Origin: Cordilura impudica
Taxonomy: Eukaryota > Arthropoda > Insecta > Diptera > Scathophagidae
Length of the DNA stretch: 64,000 nucleotides
NCBI GenBank assembly: GCA_963682025.1
Contig: OY821519.1
Span: forward strand, 5,400,668-5,464,667
Direction: 5' to 3'
The notes under the pieces were generated by a model. It searched no databases, had not been told where the DNA came from, and saw only the letters and a list, made by a program, of their open reading frames with translations. The position numbers were made by a program, and so were the translations under genes. Of this stretch, positions 43,896 to 56,627 are shown one piece after another (position 1 is the stretch's first letter; each line of letters starts with the position of its first letter).

Positions 43896-46800
43896 AAACA
43901 AAGTAAATTTTCTAAGAAAGTACCATTTTGAACATTTTCTTAGAAAGCACCTTTTCATATAAGCACGTTTCTTAAAAAGTACCATTTCTAAAATGGCTTA
44001 TTTTCTTAAAAAAACGTATTGTTAAAAAGGTAATATTTGATAAAAAAAAATATCTTTTCTTAAAAAAGTAAATTTTCTTTAAAAAAAATTTTTTTAAACA
44101 AACTGTAGTACCTTTTTAAAAAAGTACCTTTACTTAATAATGTTCCTCTTCTAAAAAAAGTTATTTTTCTTTTCTAAAAAGTAAATTTTTAAAAAAATAC
44201 CTTTCTCTTTTCTCAAAAAAAAAATACTTTTTCTTAAAAAAGTACACTAATAAAACTAATAAAAGTACCTGTTTTAAAAAGTACCTTTACTTAATAAAAA
44301 TACTTTTCTTAAAAAATTGCCTTTTTTTAAAATAGTACGTTTTCTTGAAAAAGTAACTTTTTAAAAAAAGTACCTTATCTTAAAAAAGTACCTTTTCTTT
44401 AAAAAGTACATTTTCTTTAAAAAGTACATTTTCTTTAAAAAGTACCTTTCCTTAAAAATGCACCTTTTCTTAAATATTAAATTTTTTAAGTAACTTTCCT
44501 CAAAAAATTCCCTTTTCTGGAAATAGACCCCTTTCATAACAAAGTAATTTTCAAAAAAGTACCATCTCTTTAAAAGTAACTCTTCTTAAAAAATGCCTTC
44601 TTTTAAAAAAATATATTTTCTGAAAAAAGTACGTTTTCTTAAATATAATACATTTTCTTTAAAGAATTATTTTCTTCAAAAAGAACGTATATTTAAAAAA
44701 ATATAATCTCATAAAAAATACATTTTCTTAAAAAGTACCGTCTCCTAAAAACTAAATCTTCAAAAAAGTAAATTTTTCTTGCAAACGCACTTTTATTAAA
44801 AACGTATATTTTCTTAAAAAAAATATTTTCTTTTAAAAGTATATTTTCTTAAAAATGTAAATTTTTTTTTAAACTAACTTATCTTAAAAATGTACTTTTT
44901 CTAAAAAGTAAATTTTCACAAAGAAGTTTTTTTTTTTAATTAGGTTTTCTTGAAAAAAGTTAGTATTTTCAAAAAGTACCTTTTCTTAAATAAGCACCTT
45001 TTCTTAAAAAAGAGCTTTGATTTAAATTAGTACCTTCTTTAAAAAAGTATATTTTCATAAAAAAGTGCCTTTTGTTAAATATAATTTTTTGAAGTAACTT
45101 TTCTTAAATTGGAACCGTTTCATAACAAAGTTAAAAGAAATTTTTCTTAACAAGTACTTTTCTTAAAACAGTACTTTTCTCAAAAAAGTATATTTTCTTA
45201 AAGATTTACATATTCTTACACGATAACCGTATATATAAACGTACCTTTTCTTAAAAAGTACCTTTTCATACAAATAACCTTTTCTTAAAAAATTTTCTTT
45301 TCGTAAAAATTTCCTTTATTTAAAAAGTACCTTTTCTAAAAAAGTTCCTTTTCTTAAAAATTACCTCTTCTTAAGTAGTGTCATTTCTTAAAAAAATTAC
45401 CTTTTCTTAAACAGACCTTATATTTGAAGGTACGTTTCCTTAAAAATGTACCTCTTCATAACATTTTCTTTTTTAAAGTACATTTTCTTAAAAAGTACAT
45501 TTTCTTAAAAAGCTATACTTTCTTAAAAAATTTAATTTTTTTTAAGCTAGCTTCTCTTAAAAATGTACCATTTCTAAGTACATTTTCATAAAGAAGTTCC
45601 TTCTTTTAAAAGCTAGGTTTTCTTGGAAAAAAGTTAGTTTTTTCAAAAAGTACATTTTCTTAAAAAAGTACCTTTTCTTAAATAGGGACCTTTTCTTAAA
45701 AAAGGGCCTTGTTTTAAATTAGTACCTACTTTAAAAAAAGTATCTTTTCATAAAAAAGTGCCTTTTATTAAATATAATTTTTTTAAGTAACTTTTCTTAA
45801 GGAGGTCCCTTTTCTTATATTAGAACCGTTTCATAACAAAGTTAATTTTCAAAAAGTACCACATCTTTAAAAGAAATTTTTCTTAAAAAAGTGCTTTTCT
45901 GCAAACAGCACTTTTCTTAAAAAAGTATATTTTCTTATAGATTTACATACTCTTACACGATAAACGTATATATAAGCGTACCTTTTCTTACAAAGTACCT
46001 TTTCATAAAAATTACTTTTCTTGAAAAATTTCCTTTTCTTAAAAATTAAATTTTTTTCAAAAAGCACCTTTTCTTAAAAAGTACATTTTATTAAATATTA
46101 CCTTTCCTTAAAAAGTTCCTTATCTTTAAAATTACCTCTTCTTAAGTAGTGTCATTTTTAAAAAAATTCCTTTTCTTAAACAGTACCTTATATTTAAAGG
46201 TAAGTTTTCTTAAAAAGGTACCTGGTCATAAAATTTCCATTCTTTTTTAAATAGGTTTTCCTGAAAAAGTACCTTTTCATAAAAAACTTAATTTTCTTTA
46301 CAAATTTAATTTTTTCAAAAAACTAACTTCTCTTAAAAATTTACTTTTTCTAAATAGTACATTTTCTTAAAAAAATCCTTCTTTTCTTGAAAAAAGTTCG
46401 TTTTCTTAGAAATCACATTTTCTTAAAAAGAGTACCTTTTCATAAAAAAAGTATCTTTCCTTGAAAAAGGCCTTGTCTTAAAAAAATACGTTCTCTTATA
46501 AAGTATCTTTTCATAAAAAAGTAGATCATATTGAAAAATATTTTTTTAAGTAACTTTTCTTGAAAAGTACTTTTTCTAAATTAGATTTTCTTAAAAAATA
46601 ACTTTTTCTTAAATGGTACCTTTTTTAAAAGAAACTTTTTCAATTAAGCACATTTTCTTATAAAAGTTCATGTACATAAAAAGGCATTTTATCAAAAAAG
46701 GATTTTTTCTTGAAAAGTACATTTTCTAAAAAAGTAAATTTTTTAATATTACCTTTTCCTTAGAATTAGCTTTTCTTAAAAAAGTACTTTTTCTTAACTC

Positions 46801-47183
46801 TTTCGCTACAACTGGTTTAATTTACGTTTAATCAAATATTGTGTGGTAAATGGATTAATAATGTACACAACCGTATTTTACTGATTATGGCTATTTCAAT
46901 AGAAAGGGAGTTCCCCATTTAGCAATCTTGCAAATCTTGAAGAAGTCAGACCTTTTTTTATATTTTTAACTAAAAAAGTATTTCAAAAGTGCAAAATTAT
47001 ATGTGAACGTTTTTTTATAAATTAAACTTTAATTTGTTTTATATTATGGTTACAGTAAGTGTAAAAATACTTTTATTTTACTAGATGTTCACAAAATAAA
47101 AAGCAAACTCGTACAAAAACAGTATGTAGCCAGCACAACTTACCACTGTGTAAGTTCTGTTTTGCAGAACATCACAAATAATA

Positions 47184-47972
47184 TTTTTATACCCTATACC
47201 ACTATGTGGTTTGGGTATAATGACTTTCTGCTGCTGTTTGTAACAACCAAAAATATTTGACCTAGACCCATCTTTTATTATACCGATCGCATCAGAATCA
47301 CTTTTTTAGTCGATTTAACAATGTCCGTCCGTCCGTCCGTCCGTCTGTGTGTCCACGTAAACCTTGTAATCAAACTGCAGGTCGCAAATATGAATATATT
47401 TTGATGGAACTGAGGATATAAGCTGCCGCCGGCCATAGGATGAATGCTGTTGAAATTGGTGAGAATCGGTCCATGCTCAGACCTAGCCCCCATACAAATG
47501 ACATAAATTGCCATAAGATCCAAATTGTCGTATAAATCTTAGTCAAATTGGGTTTGTATGTGTTTATTACATCCATTAATGAACAGTCCAAAAACGATCG
47601 CTATGGGACAACTCTTAGTCATGGGCCCCATATAGATCTGCTTCCCTATCTTCACTTAAATCTATCAAAAAACAAAAATATTGCACTGATTCATCTCAAA
47701 TTTTGTTTGTATATATTTTCGCAAAATACAAGAGACTTTACCAACCATGGTCAGGAACGGTCCATTTTTGGACCTAGTTCCCATATAGAGATAGCATCCG
47801 ATATGAACTTTTTCATATCTGCAGCCAAAATAATTAATAAAAGTGCCACTCAAATTTGGGTTATGCTTATTTTCTATATCCAATTAGTTGGGCCTAAGAG
47901 ATAGGGTCTCTAAACGCATGGTATATGGTATCGTATAGTCGGTGTTGACCGAGTCTAATTTTCTTACATGAT
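47184..47972 (-). mobile_element. CAAG-HINE copy 12
   Basis: Minus-strand copy with 5 GTCC units. The left palindrome is damaged (GGTGTTGACC) and the AACAAG end reads ATCATGTAAG. It has an extra CTATGGGACAACTCTTAGTC segment shared with copies 14 and 15, a subfamily marker. Confidence 0.8.
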
Positions 47973-48263
47973 GGTTTCAGGTTTTTTTTTTTAATATTTT
48001 TTTTACTTACTGTATTTTTTACCTTTCCTTATACTCTACTTTTATGTCATAGTAGTAATAAGAGTGCAATAAAGAATTTGTTTGAGTTTATCAATTTAGT
48101 TTGGATTTGGTTGTATTTCATACAGCACTGCTGGTACATATCTATACCACATAAAAATACGGATGGTACATATGTGTAGCAGGGCCCCCACCCTAGGCCC
48201 ATACTCGCAGTCGAAATGTTAACCAGTTCAAATTTGAATCAAAACTAACCTATTCGAAGGCCG

Positions 48264-49886
48264 CACTGTGGCTGAAATTTTTGATTTCTTTGGTCAAAAG
48301 TCCAATTTTTTGTCAATTATTTTTAAAATTTTACCCCCATTTAGTAGTTGTAGATTAATGTGCCAAAAAATTTAGTTAAACTATTGCTAATTGTGGGCGT
48401 GGTATGCTGTCAAACTCAACTGATTTTGTTTTGAATTTCAGAAAAAGGTGATTTTTTTGTTTTTTTCATCAAAAATAAATGGTTACTACTCGCAAGTCAT
48501 CATCGGTAATGACCTGTGGTCTTCTTTACAGGGTTGGTTGGATTGTAGTCTTTAGTTGTGGTAAGTGCCCACAACCCTACCATTTATAGTAGGGTGCTCT
48601 GAAATATCTATTAAACTACTATATTTGTGTCAAATTTCAATTTTAGTGTAATAGGTCTTCTAGGGAACAAAAGGAAACACGAAACGTATACCACCCGGAG
48701 AAAGGTGAAAGTGTCCTCTTTAAAACGCTATGTATACTTTTGCATCCATGACGGTCCAAGCGTAGAACAGTTTTTTCATTTTAATCAAATTACTCAAAAA
48801 AAAAAAAAAATTCAAATTACGGTAATTTAAACAGGCCAATAAGTATACAATGGTGTGTTAATTCGAAATACAAGAACAATTATCTAATTTTGTCAAAGCA
48901 CTAAAACACAAAGAAGCTACACTAAACAAAACTTTTATATAAAAAGCGCAAACTGGTTGGAAGGCCAACTTACTGTCGCTTCAGAAACAATAAAGCAAGA
49001 TAAGACTGGAAGACCACACAAATCATTTTACAACTGCAGCCATAGATCTAAGAGGCGGAAACTTAATGATGTTAACGATGAAATTGGTTGTACAAATACA
49101 AAATAAACTTTCCTACATTAGTTACGATCACAGAACCAATTAACAAAAGTAGATATTATTGAAAAAGTTAAAGCTCCAGTGAGTCCAGTGAGAACAAAAC
49201 GGATTCTTAAAAGTATACCAACTTCGAGCGATGCACAAAAGATTACAAATGAGGAGGCATTAGCATTAGTATGTGAAAATATTTCGGACTCAGATATGTT
49301 CATGGTGTCATTTGCACCATTGCGATTGAAAAAGATTTTGGAAGAGACACCACAATGAAGAAATTGAATCTAGAAAATTTGGAAATTATGCTGAGGAAAC
49401 TGCAAAAATATATACAACCAACTGCCCAGTAGTAGTAATAGCAAGATTTTTAGATAATATTATTAACATTTTTAAAGTGTAAATATTCTTTGAGTGTAAA
49501 CAAATTTGCAAATTTGACAAAAAAAATATCTCCAATTGATTTTACTATTTTTTTTTTTTTGAGTGTAAACATTTTTTTGAGTGTAACATCAAAAAAATCC
49601 CATTGTTACAAAAAATGTTTATAATTATTATTAAAATCCAAATATAAAATATTTTAATAAATAAAAAAAATAATAAACACATATTTCACTCTAAAAGTTA
49701 AAAAAGTCAAAAGTTCAACTTTGACCTAGAATACCTTAAAAAGTCCTCAATCAATTTTAGTGTAATTAAAACTTAGTCAAGCTGAACTAAATGTCTATCC
49801 ACTTAAAAAAAAAACTACTTAAACATTTTGATCGATTCAAAAGTTACAGAATTTTTGCCAATGAAAAACGATTTTCAGCCACTGTG
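48264..49886 (+). mobile_element. Second Transib element, internally deleted
   Basis: It starts CACTGTGGCTGAAA and ends with the complement CACAGTGGCTGAAA. The exact 5-bp duplication GGCCG flanks it (48259-48263, 49887-49891). It is 1,623 bp long and keeps only N-terminal transposase sequence. It lies 11 bases from the right end of the TTAA element. Confidence 0.9.
48880..49345 (+). pseudogene. Transib transposase N-terminal relic
   Basis: Words such as GRPHKSFYNCSHRSKRRKL, DIIEKV, TKRILKSIPTS, EEALAL and FMVSFAPLRLKK parallel GRPAKPIDNCSERSRRRKL, AIIEKI, TKRILESMPTP, EEAFSL and FMISFVPLRLTK in the first Transib. The segment with the first catalytic Asp is deleted between EEALAL and FMVSFAPL. 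Stops occur, so it is dead. Confidence 0.8.
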
Positions 49887-50054
49887 GGCCGTAGCGAAAG
49901 GGTTAAAGAAGTACGTTTTCTTAAAGTGCTTTTTCTAAAAAAAGTCTCCTTAAAAGTACTTGTGTCTATGGAACTATGAATAACTATTATAATTCAATCT
50001 GTTAATAAAAATCTTGTTATACATTATGAAATTTTAGAAATTTTTCTTATATTA

Positions 50055-50867
50055 AACAAGTAAAAAAATTATAGTCGGTCTAGACCGACTATACGATACC
50101 CTATACCATGCGTTTAGAAACCCTATCTCTTAGGCCCAACTAACTGGACATTGAAAATAAGCAAAAACCAAATTTGAGTGGGATTTTTATTAATTTTTTT
50201 GGCTGCAGATATGAAAAAGTTCATATCGGATGCTATATCTATAAAGGGACTAGGTCCAAAAATGGACCGATCCTGATCATGTTTGGTAAAGTCTCTTGTA
50301 TTTTGCAAAAATATGTACAAACAAAATTTGAGAAGAATCAGTGCAATATTTTTGTTTTTTAATAGATTTAAGTGAAGATCGGGAAGCAGCTCTATATGGG
50401 GTCAAAGGGATCATTTTTGGACTACTCATTAGTGGATGTAATGAACGCATACAAACCCAATTTGAGTAAGATCTATATGACAATTTGGATCTTATGGCAA
50501 TTTATGTCGATTTCATATGGGTAATTTGTATGGGGGCTAGGTCTGAACATGGACCGATTCTCACCAATTTCAATAGCGTTCATCCCATGGCCGATAAAAG
50601 CTTATATACTAAATTTCGTCAAAATATATTCATATTTGCGACCTGCAGTTTGATTAAAAGCTTTACATGGACACACAGACGGACGGACGGACGGACGGAC
50701 GGACGGACGGACGGACGGACGGACGGACATTGTTAAATCAACTCAGAAAGCGATTCTGATTCGATCGGTATAATTAAAGATGGGTCTAGGTCAAATATTT
50801 TTGGTTGTTACAAACAGCAGCACAAAGTCATTATACCCAAACCACATAGTGGTATAGGGTATAAAAA
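50055..50867 (+). mobile_element. CAAG-HINE copy 13
   Basis: Complete plus-strand copy with 12 GGAC units (50681-50728). It is close in sequence to copies 1 and 3. Confidence 0.85.
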
Positions 50868-51797
50868 CGTTTACGATTGTCGTAATATATAAACCAGCCA
50901 TAAACGCTTGGACAATAACACAGATATAGTGCCAGGTACTTTTCTTAAACAGAAAATTTTGAGCGCTTGATATCGCAGCCCATTTTATATGTTGTGTTAC
51001 ATATCTTAGTTATCCAATTAATAAATAGAATAAATTTAAAAATACACATAGTTTTTTTCTTTATTATTGTACCTTTATCATTTTATTTCACATTTAAGTT
51101 CTCGCACAAAAAAATTGTATTGTTTTATTATTACTGGCACTCAAATCAAATCATTTAAATCCAATTCAATTTTATGTTTCAATTAACAGTATATAAATAA
51201 AGTTTTATTATAAGGATTATTTTTCAATTATTTCATATGGATAAAGTGTGAAAAATTATTAATTGGAATACATGTATGTATGTGTGTATAAAAAAACTAT
51301 GTACACATTGATAAATAGCTTTTTTTTTTGTATAAAAATCAATTAAATATAAATATATAGCAAATCAGATTTACGTTTTTTTTATAACTTCTCATACTTA
51401 GATTTTGTAGTTCTTTTCACTAACAAGTTAACAGAATGAAAATGATATTCTATACACCCGGCAAAGTTGTAGAAAAATGAAATAACATGCCAACACCTGC
51501 ATGAGAAAGGATTAAATTAAAATTTTATGCGATTTTTTTTTTAAATAATTTTGAATTAAATTTTGATCTTTGCAGGATTGGTGCGAATTTGTTTTGTGGT
51601 AGATTGGTTTCATATGTAATTGCATCTGCGGTATGTTTTCATTCAACGAATTAGTTTTATTACATTCACTTTGGCTGAACATGAATAAAATCATTGAGTT
51701 GAGCTAAAAGTTCAACTTACGATAGTTTTTTTTTCACAGCTGAAGTTTGATTATGGTATTTAAAATTGGAAAAACCTTTTATTTGAAACACTTATAT
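50868..51797. other. AT-rich DNA, no gene recognised
   Basis: Nothing recognisable. Confidence 0.5.
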
Positions 51798-52550
51798 CCG
51801 TGGTTTTCTGGAATAACCGCGTATGTCCATTTTTGTCAGTTTTGAGTTAACAATGCCAATTATATTAATTTTTAACGCTCTTTACATGTGTTAAATTTTT
51901 ATTTTTTTTTAAATATTGACCATTTCAGAGTTTTTCTTTAAATAACGACGTAACTTAAATGTTTAATAAATTAATTTGCAGCACTAACGACGTATGTCAA
52001 CCTACGTTTGATCGCTGACAAGTTATTTTCTCAGAAAACAACACATAGCGACATACGTTGTTATTAATGAAAAAAATTAAAAATAATTTTGAATTAGTTT
52101 CAGTTTATAACCACTTGTAAAAACTTTTGTGTTTATTTCTGTTATTTTTTCTCACATTATTCTTGATACTTTGTTATATTCTCCCGTTAACTTTTTGTTG
52201 ACGAACAAAAAAATCCATTTTTCAAGCAATAACAACTTTTGTCTATGGGTGGTAGCATTGGTAGTTTTCTTTTTCAAAGAAAACGACGTTTGTCGAAATA
52301 AGTTATTTTATCTGCACACACTGTAAGTGTTATTTACATATTGTTTTTTTCGTCCTTCTCTAGGATCTAATCCCCTGAAGATTTTTGACTCAAAATTTTA
52401 TATAAAGTGTTTATTGCCCCTACCTACATGACTGTTAAATAAAAAGCTCCAAAATTTTTATATCGAGCCCATAATTTCAAATATAACGTTTTCTGGCTCC
52501 CCTGAACATTTTGATTTTATGATATACGCGGTTGTTCTAGAAAATCACAG
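51798..52550. mobile_element. M-family TIR element, copy M2 (non-autonomous)
   Basis: 753 bp; the left end CCGTGGTTTTCTGGAATAAC mirrors the right end (complement CTGTGATTTTCTAGAACAAC). It matches M1 in inverted orientation along most of its length, and both outer arms of 34809-38672. It is non-coding. Confidence 0.8.
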
Positions 52551-53005
52551 ATGTGTGCTTAGGTAAACTTTTGTCATTTAACACTTTTTAAGTCGAGCTT
52601 TTTCTGACGAAAACTGTGGTTTTTTTGTTACCTAATTTTCACTGAATATTAAAAATAACTTGTCATAAAATTTTATGAAAAGGCTAAAGTTTAATTTATT
52701 TATTTATTTTTATTTGTTTGAGCCACTTTCACGCGAAGCGACATAAAAATTAATGAAAAATTTTCAAGAACACTAAATTATCTGCGCATAAAACAGAGTA
52801 AAGTAAAATATTCTTTGTTTACCTGAGGGACTTCAAACGATGATTATTTAAACTAAAAATTTAAAAACGTACTCAAAGTCAGTGATTGTCTCATATTTAA
52901 AGAGATTAAGAGAAATTGTTTCTAAAGAAAAAACAAAAAAAAAAAAAAATCTTAAATTAGCAAAGCATTAACTTGATATGGGTTCATGGCAGTAGAACAG
53001 CCCCT

Positions 53006-53038
<33 letters not shown>

Positions 53039-54825
53039 AGTAAAAAACGAGCAATATTACCAACAACAATGACAGTAACAATATGTAACTACATAACAAT
53101 TTTCCTGAAAAATGAAAAAAATGATAAAAACACGAAACGGAAAATAAGTAAAGAATACACAGGAACATAATATGGCGTAACGGAAAGAAATTGTGTTGTA
53201 CATGGTAGTTAAATTTTTGTTAAACTTGACATGACATTAAAAGCAAAAACCCAAACACACACTCACACTGGTACACACTTAAAGTAGATGAAAAAAAAAA
53301 ATCACAAAACGATGACAAGTGTACAAGTGGGACTAGTGACAGCAAATATGCATACGTAGATAAAGAAAAAAAAAAAGTAAAAAGTAAATGAGGTTTTGGA
53401 ATAATTCAAACATTTTGTATAAACAGAGAACAAACTCAAAATATTACGGCATTTGTTCAGTTTTATGTTTCTGCCTAACAAAATTTTAACTAGCTAAATC
53501 AGATTTTATTTGCAATTTCCATATCATTTGAACTTATTAAAGAATTTTTTTTTTTCAAAAAGTAAAGTCATAATATTTTATCCGGTTACTGTTAACTTGT
53601 TAATATGAATGTATATATATTTTTTTTTTTCAGTGCTTGTGTTAAAGACATTATACTTGTTGTATCTAATTTCATGTTTTTTATGTGCAGATCTCGAAAT
53701 ACCTGTAACAACAATCAAGTTCTATGACTTGAAGTAAAAAGATGATAAGCAAAGAAATTCAATACACACACACGCACGCACACACATCCACAAATGCTTA
53801 TATTGTATATTGCACACATCAGCAGAGACATTCACGCACAATTTTACAATGTGTTTATTCATAGATATAAATTAGTTGTCTGTTTTGTATTTATACAACA
53901 AAAAACACACACTCACACACACACACACCTAAACATATGCTAATGTAATTTAACAACAGCAGCGAAACATTCATTGTATTTATTCAACGCTTTTGGTCTT
54001 CAGTCGTGTGTGCAAAATATTAAAATATATTCTTATAATAAAATGAAATGTGAGATTAAAATGCTCATTTAACTTTTAACAAAATACCTGCTTCTTTGCC
54101 AAGATATTCTTTTGTTAATATTTTCAGATATTTAGGCAATTTAAATGGTTCAAAATTAAAGACAAAAATATTAAATCCCATAAAACCTAAGTTTTTTAAA
54201 AGTTTATTGGTGATGGTAAAATTAATTTAAATTAATAATTATTCAGTTGCCAATAAAAAAACTACCAAAGCATGTGTTAATTAAAAAAATATAGAAATTT
54301 ATTTTGCTAAAGCGAGATCAAATTTTAAGTATAGAAAGACTTCAAATCAAATTTATTTCCTTAGTTAACACCCATCTCGATTCTGCAACTTAATAAAGAA
54401 ATTAATATTAGAATCTACTAATTTTTAAACAGGAATATATTCGTTTATTTGTCCAAGCTATTCGGATTCATCAGATTTTTTACAATTTTCTTAAGCATTT
54501 GATATACATAAATGGCAAGATTTTTGTGTAATAAAATATTTCATTTAATAGTCTAAATTACATTTGTGAATAACTTTGAATATAAATTGTTGATTGTTTA
54601 CCTGTAGTTGTAAATATTTGACAATATGAAATATTTACTGATTTCGGCCACAAATTTATTTCGATTGAAACACATGTGTGAATTTGTAAGAACTCAAAAA
54701 TAATTTGTTTTATTTATAACAACGAAAATAAATTAACTTTAGTTATAAGAATTAAAAGAATTGTTTACTTAAATTCTATAAAAACTCGTTTTCGGTAATC
54801 TTTATTTAAAAATATCTTAAAATCC
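52551..54825. other. AT-rich DNA with microsatellites, no gene recognised
   Basis: Contains (AAC)n at 53006-53037 and short CA runs near 53763-53790 and 53902-53928. No reading frame with a recognisable domain. It may be intronic or intergenic host DNA. Confidence 0.5.
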
Positions 54826-54998
54826 AATGGGTTAACGTTCTCGGATTTATTCCAAATTTTTTGCACATTTGGTTATTATACTTATTTTAAGCGGTACATC
54901 TAAAAATTCAACAGCACTTGCAAAATATTTGAATTTTGAAAATAAATTGGTTTTCATTAGCTTGGGGTCACATGTGAACCCAAGTCCAATAGGGTTAA
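54826..54998 (-). mobile_element. Right end of a TTAA-type (piggyBac-like) element
   Basis: GGGGTCACATGTGAACCC precedes CAATAGGG and TTAA (54995-54998). About 160 bp match the left end at 63844-64000 in inverted orientation (ATCTAAAAATTCAA, TTTTAAGCG). No matching opposite end was found nearby, so it may be a solo end. Confidence 0.6.
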
Positions 54999-55191
54999 TG
55001 CAGTCACATTATTTTTTTCGAAACCCAAGCCCATAAGATGAAATATAACATCTAAAATGGAAAACTGATTAATTTTGTATACAAGAATTTAGAAAGTTTA
55101 CATTTACCGAACATTTCACAAAAATCCAATTTTTCTCGAAATCCAAAAAAAAAAAAAAAATCAGTAAAAAAAAATCTAGCTCAGGGATCTA

Positions 55192-56494
55192 AAGGTTTTT
55201 TCAACAGGGACGCTACAAAAGTAGAAAGACAGGGACAGCAAATGACGCCATATTTCTTGCCGCTCTTTTGACATTTCTCTTCAGTAAGGTTTGCCATTTC
55301 ATGATGGAAAGATATACGAGCCAACAACGAGTCGAAATTATTAAAATTTACTACCGAAATTCAGAGTCAGTGGCCTCAACGTTAAGAGCGCAACGTCCAA
55401 TTTATGGTCGTCATAATCGTCCTAGCAGATCAACAATTGAGCGTCTAGTGGAAATATTTGAATCAACAGGCACAGTACAAAATGTTCCCGTGCCAGTGAG
55501 ACAAAGAAGTGCCCGTAGTGTCGAGAATATTGCTGCCGCTGAGACTTCAGTTGAAGAAAGCCCAAATGTGTCTCTCACACGTCGTTCTCAAGCGTTGGGC
55601 ATCTCTGTGACGTCATTGTGTAGAATTTTGCGAAAAGATCTTGGCCTACATCCTTACAAGATCAAATTGACGCAAGAACTGAATCCGCTTGACCACCAGA
55701 AGCGTCGTATGTTCGTGAATTGGGCTGAGCAACAACTTGAAAATGATTCGGATTTTCATCGAAAAATCGTCTTCAGCAATGAGGCTCATTTCTGGCTGAA
55801 TGGCTTCGTCAATAAACAAAATATGCGTTATTGGTCAGACAGCAATCCACACGTACTCCACGAGTCATCATTGCATCCCGAAAAAATTACGGTTTGGTGC
55901 AGTTTATGGGCCGTCGGCGTCATTGGGCCGTACTTCTTCAGTGATGATCAAGACCGGCACATTACTGAGAATGGGAGTCGCTACCGTTCAATGATAACCG
56001 AATATGTTTGACCCCAATTGGATGATATGGACTTGGAGGACATGTGGTTCCAACAGGACGGCGCCACAAGCCACACAGCGAATGTCACAATCAATTTATT
56101 GGAAACCAAGTTTGGAGAATGTGTTATCTCACGAAATGTACCAGTCGATTGGCCGCCTCGGTCGTTGGATTTGACGCCGTTGGACTATTTCCTGTGGGGC
56201 TACGTCAAGTCTATGGTCTATGCCAACAAGCCAGCGACAATTGATGAACTTCGTACGAATATCGAACGTGAAATTGCAGCATTATCGTCCGATTTATGCT
56301 TGAAAACCGTCGAAAATTGGGTTCAGCGTCTGGACTTCTGCAAGCGTGCCCATGGTGGCCTTGCAAAAGAGATCGATTTCCATACATAATGGCATCGAAC
56401 GTACTTTCACAGGAATATAGAATTTCATTGATATCAAAAACCGTTTTTGTTTTATTTACAAAAACTTTTGTAGCGCTCTTATTGAAAAACCCTT
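55192..56494 (+). mobile_element. mariner-type transposon (rosa-like, DD41D)
   Basis: 1,303 bp between TA dinucleotides. The 30-base ends match at 25 of 30 positions (inner part CGCTACAAAAG identical). It encodes one transposase, nearly intact. Confidence 0.88.
55301..56389 (+). pseudogene. mariner transposase (DD41D, rosa-like) with one stop
   Basis: I take the start as ATG 55301 or 55304, since the upstream frame from 55268 has no family sequence. An N-terminal HTH region (YTSQQRVEIIKIYYRN, SRSTIERLVEIFESTG) is followed by the catalytic core. The first catalytic Asp is replaced: FSNEAHFW with Asn at 55778-55780. The second lies in WFQQDGATSHTA, and the third in LTPLDYFLW, 41 residues later, the spacing known for the rosa family first described in Ceratitis. 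A TGA at 56009-56011 interrupts an otherwise continuous frame. It is inactive because of the stop and the Asp-to-Asn change, but must be a fairly young copy. Confidence 0.85.
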
Positions 56495-56627
56495 TACCCA
56501 AAATTTCATGAGGTTAGACTTTGATATGCTTTTAACAAAACTCTAAAATGCCAGGTCCATTTTTTATTTTTTTTTTAAGAAATTTTTTTAAAGATTGAAA
56601 AAGGAGTTTTAAAAAATTTATCTAAAA

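Larger units (their letters stand above)
46798..49902. mobile_element. TTAA-flanked piggyBac-like non-autonomous element
   Basis: TTAA at 46794-46797 and 49903-49906. The left end CTCTTTCGCTAC mirrors the right end (complement CCCTTTCGCTAC). The satellite continues on both sides, which proves insertion. It now contains HINE copy 12 and a Transib relic; without these its own DNA is only about 0.7 kb and encodes nothing that I recognise. Confidence 0.8.
43896..49970. repeat. ~18-bp satellite (AAAAAGTACCTTTTCTTA)n, interrupted
   Basis: A degenerate tandem array runs to 46793 and resumes at 49903-49965 (AAAGAAGTACGTTTTC...). The TTAA-flanked element 46798-49902 sits in between. Longer words recur inside it: CACGATAACCGTATATATAA at about 45219 and CACGATAAACGTATATATAA at about 45956; GAACCGTTTCATAACAAAG at about 45112 and 45823. 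This gives a higher-order period of roughly 700-740 bp. No gene; frames here are chance. Confidence 0.85.

Noticed and set aside
43896..46793. CRISPR-like array
   Set aside because: Units are about 18 bp, head-to-tail and degenerate with no unique spacers, and the DNA is eukaryotic. It is a satellite.
53006..53037. Asn-rich peptide from the AAC repeat, possible host exon
   Set aside because: Only a microsatellite; no surrounding conserved coding sequence or splice pattern that I can support.
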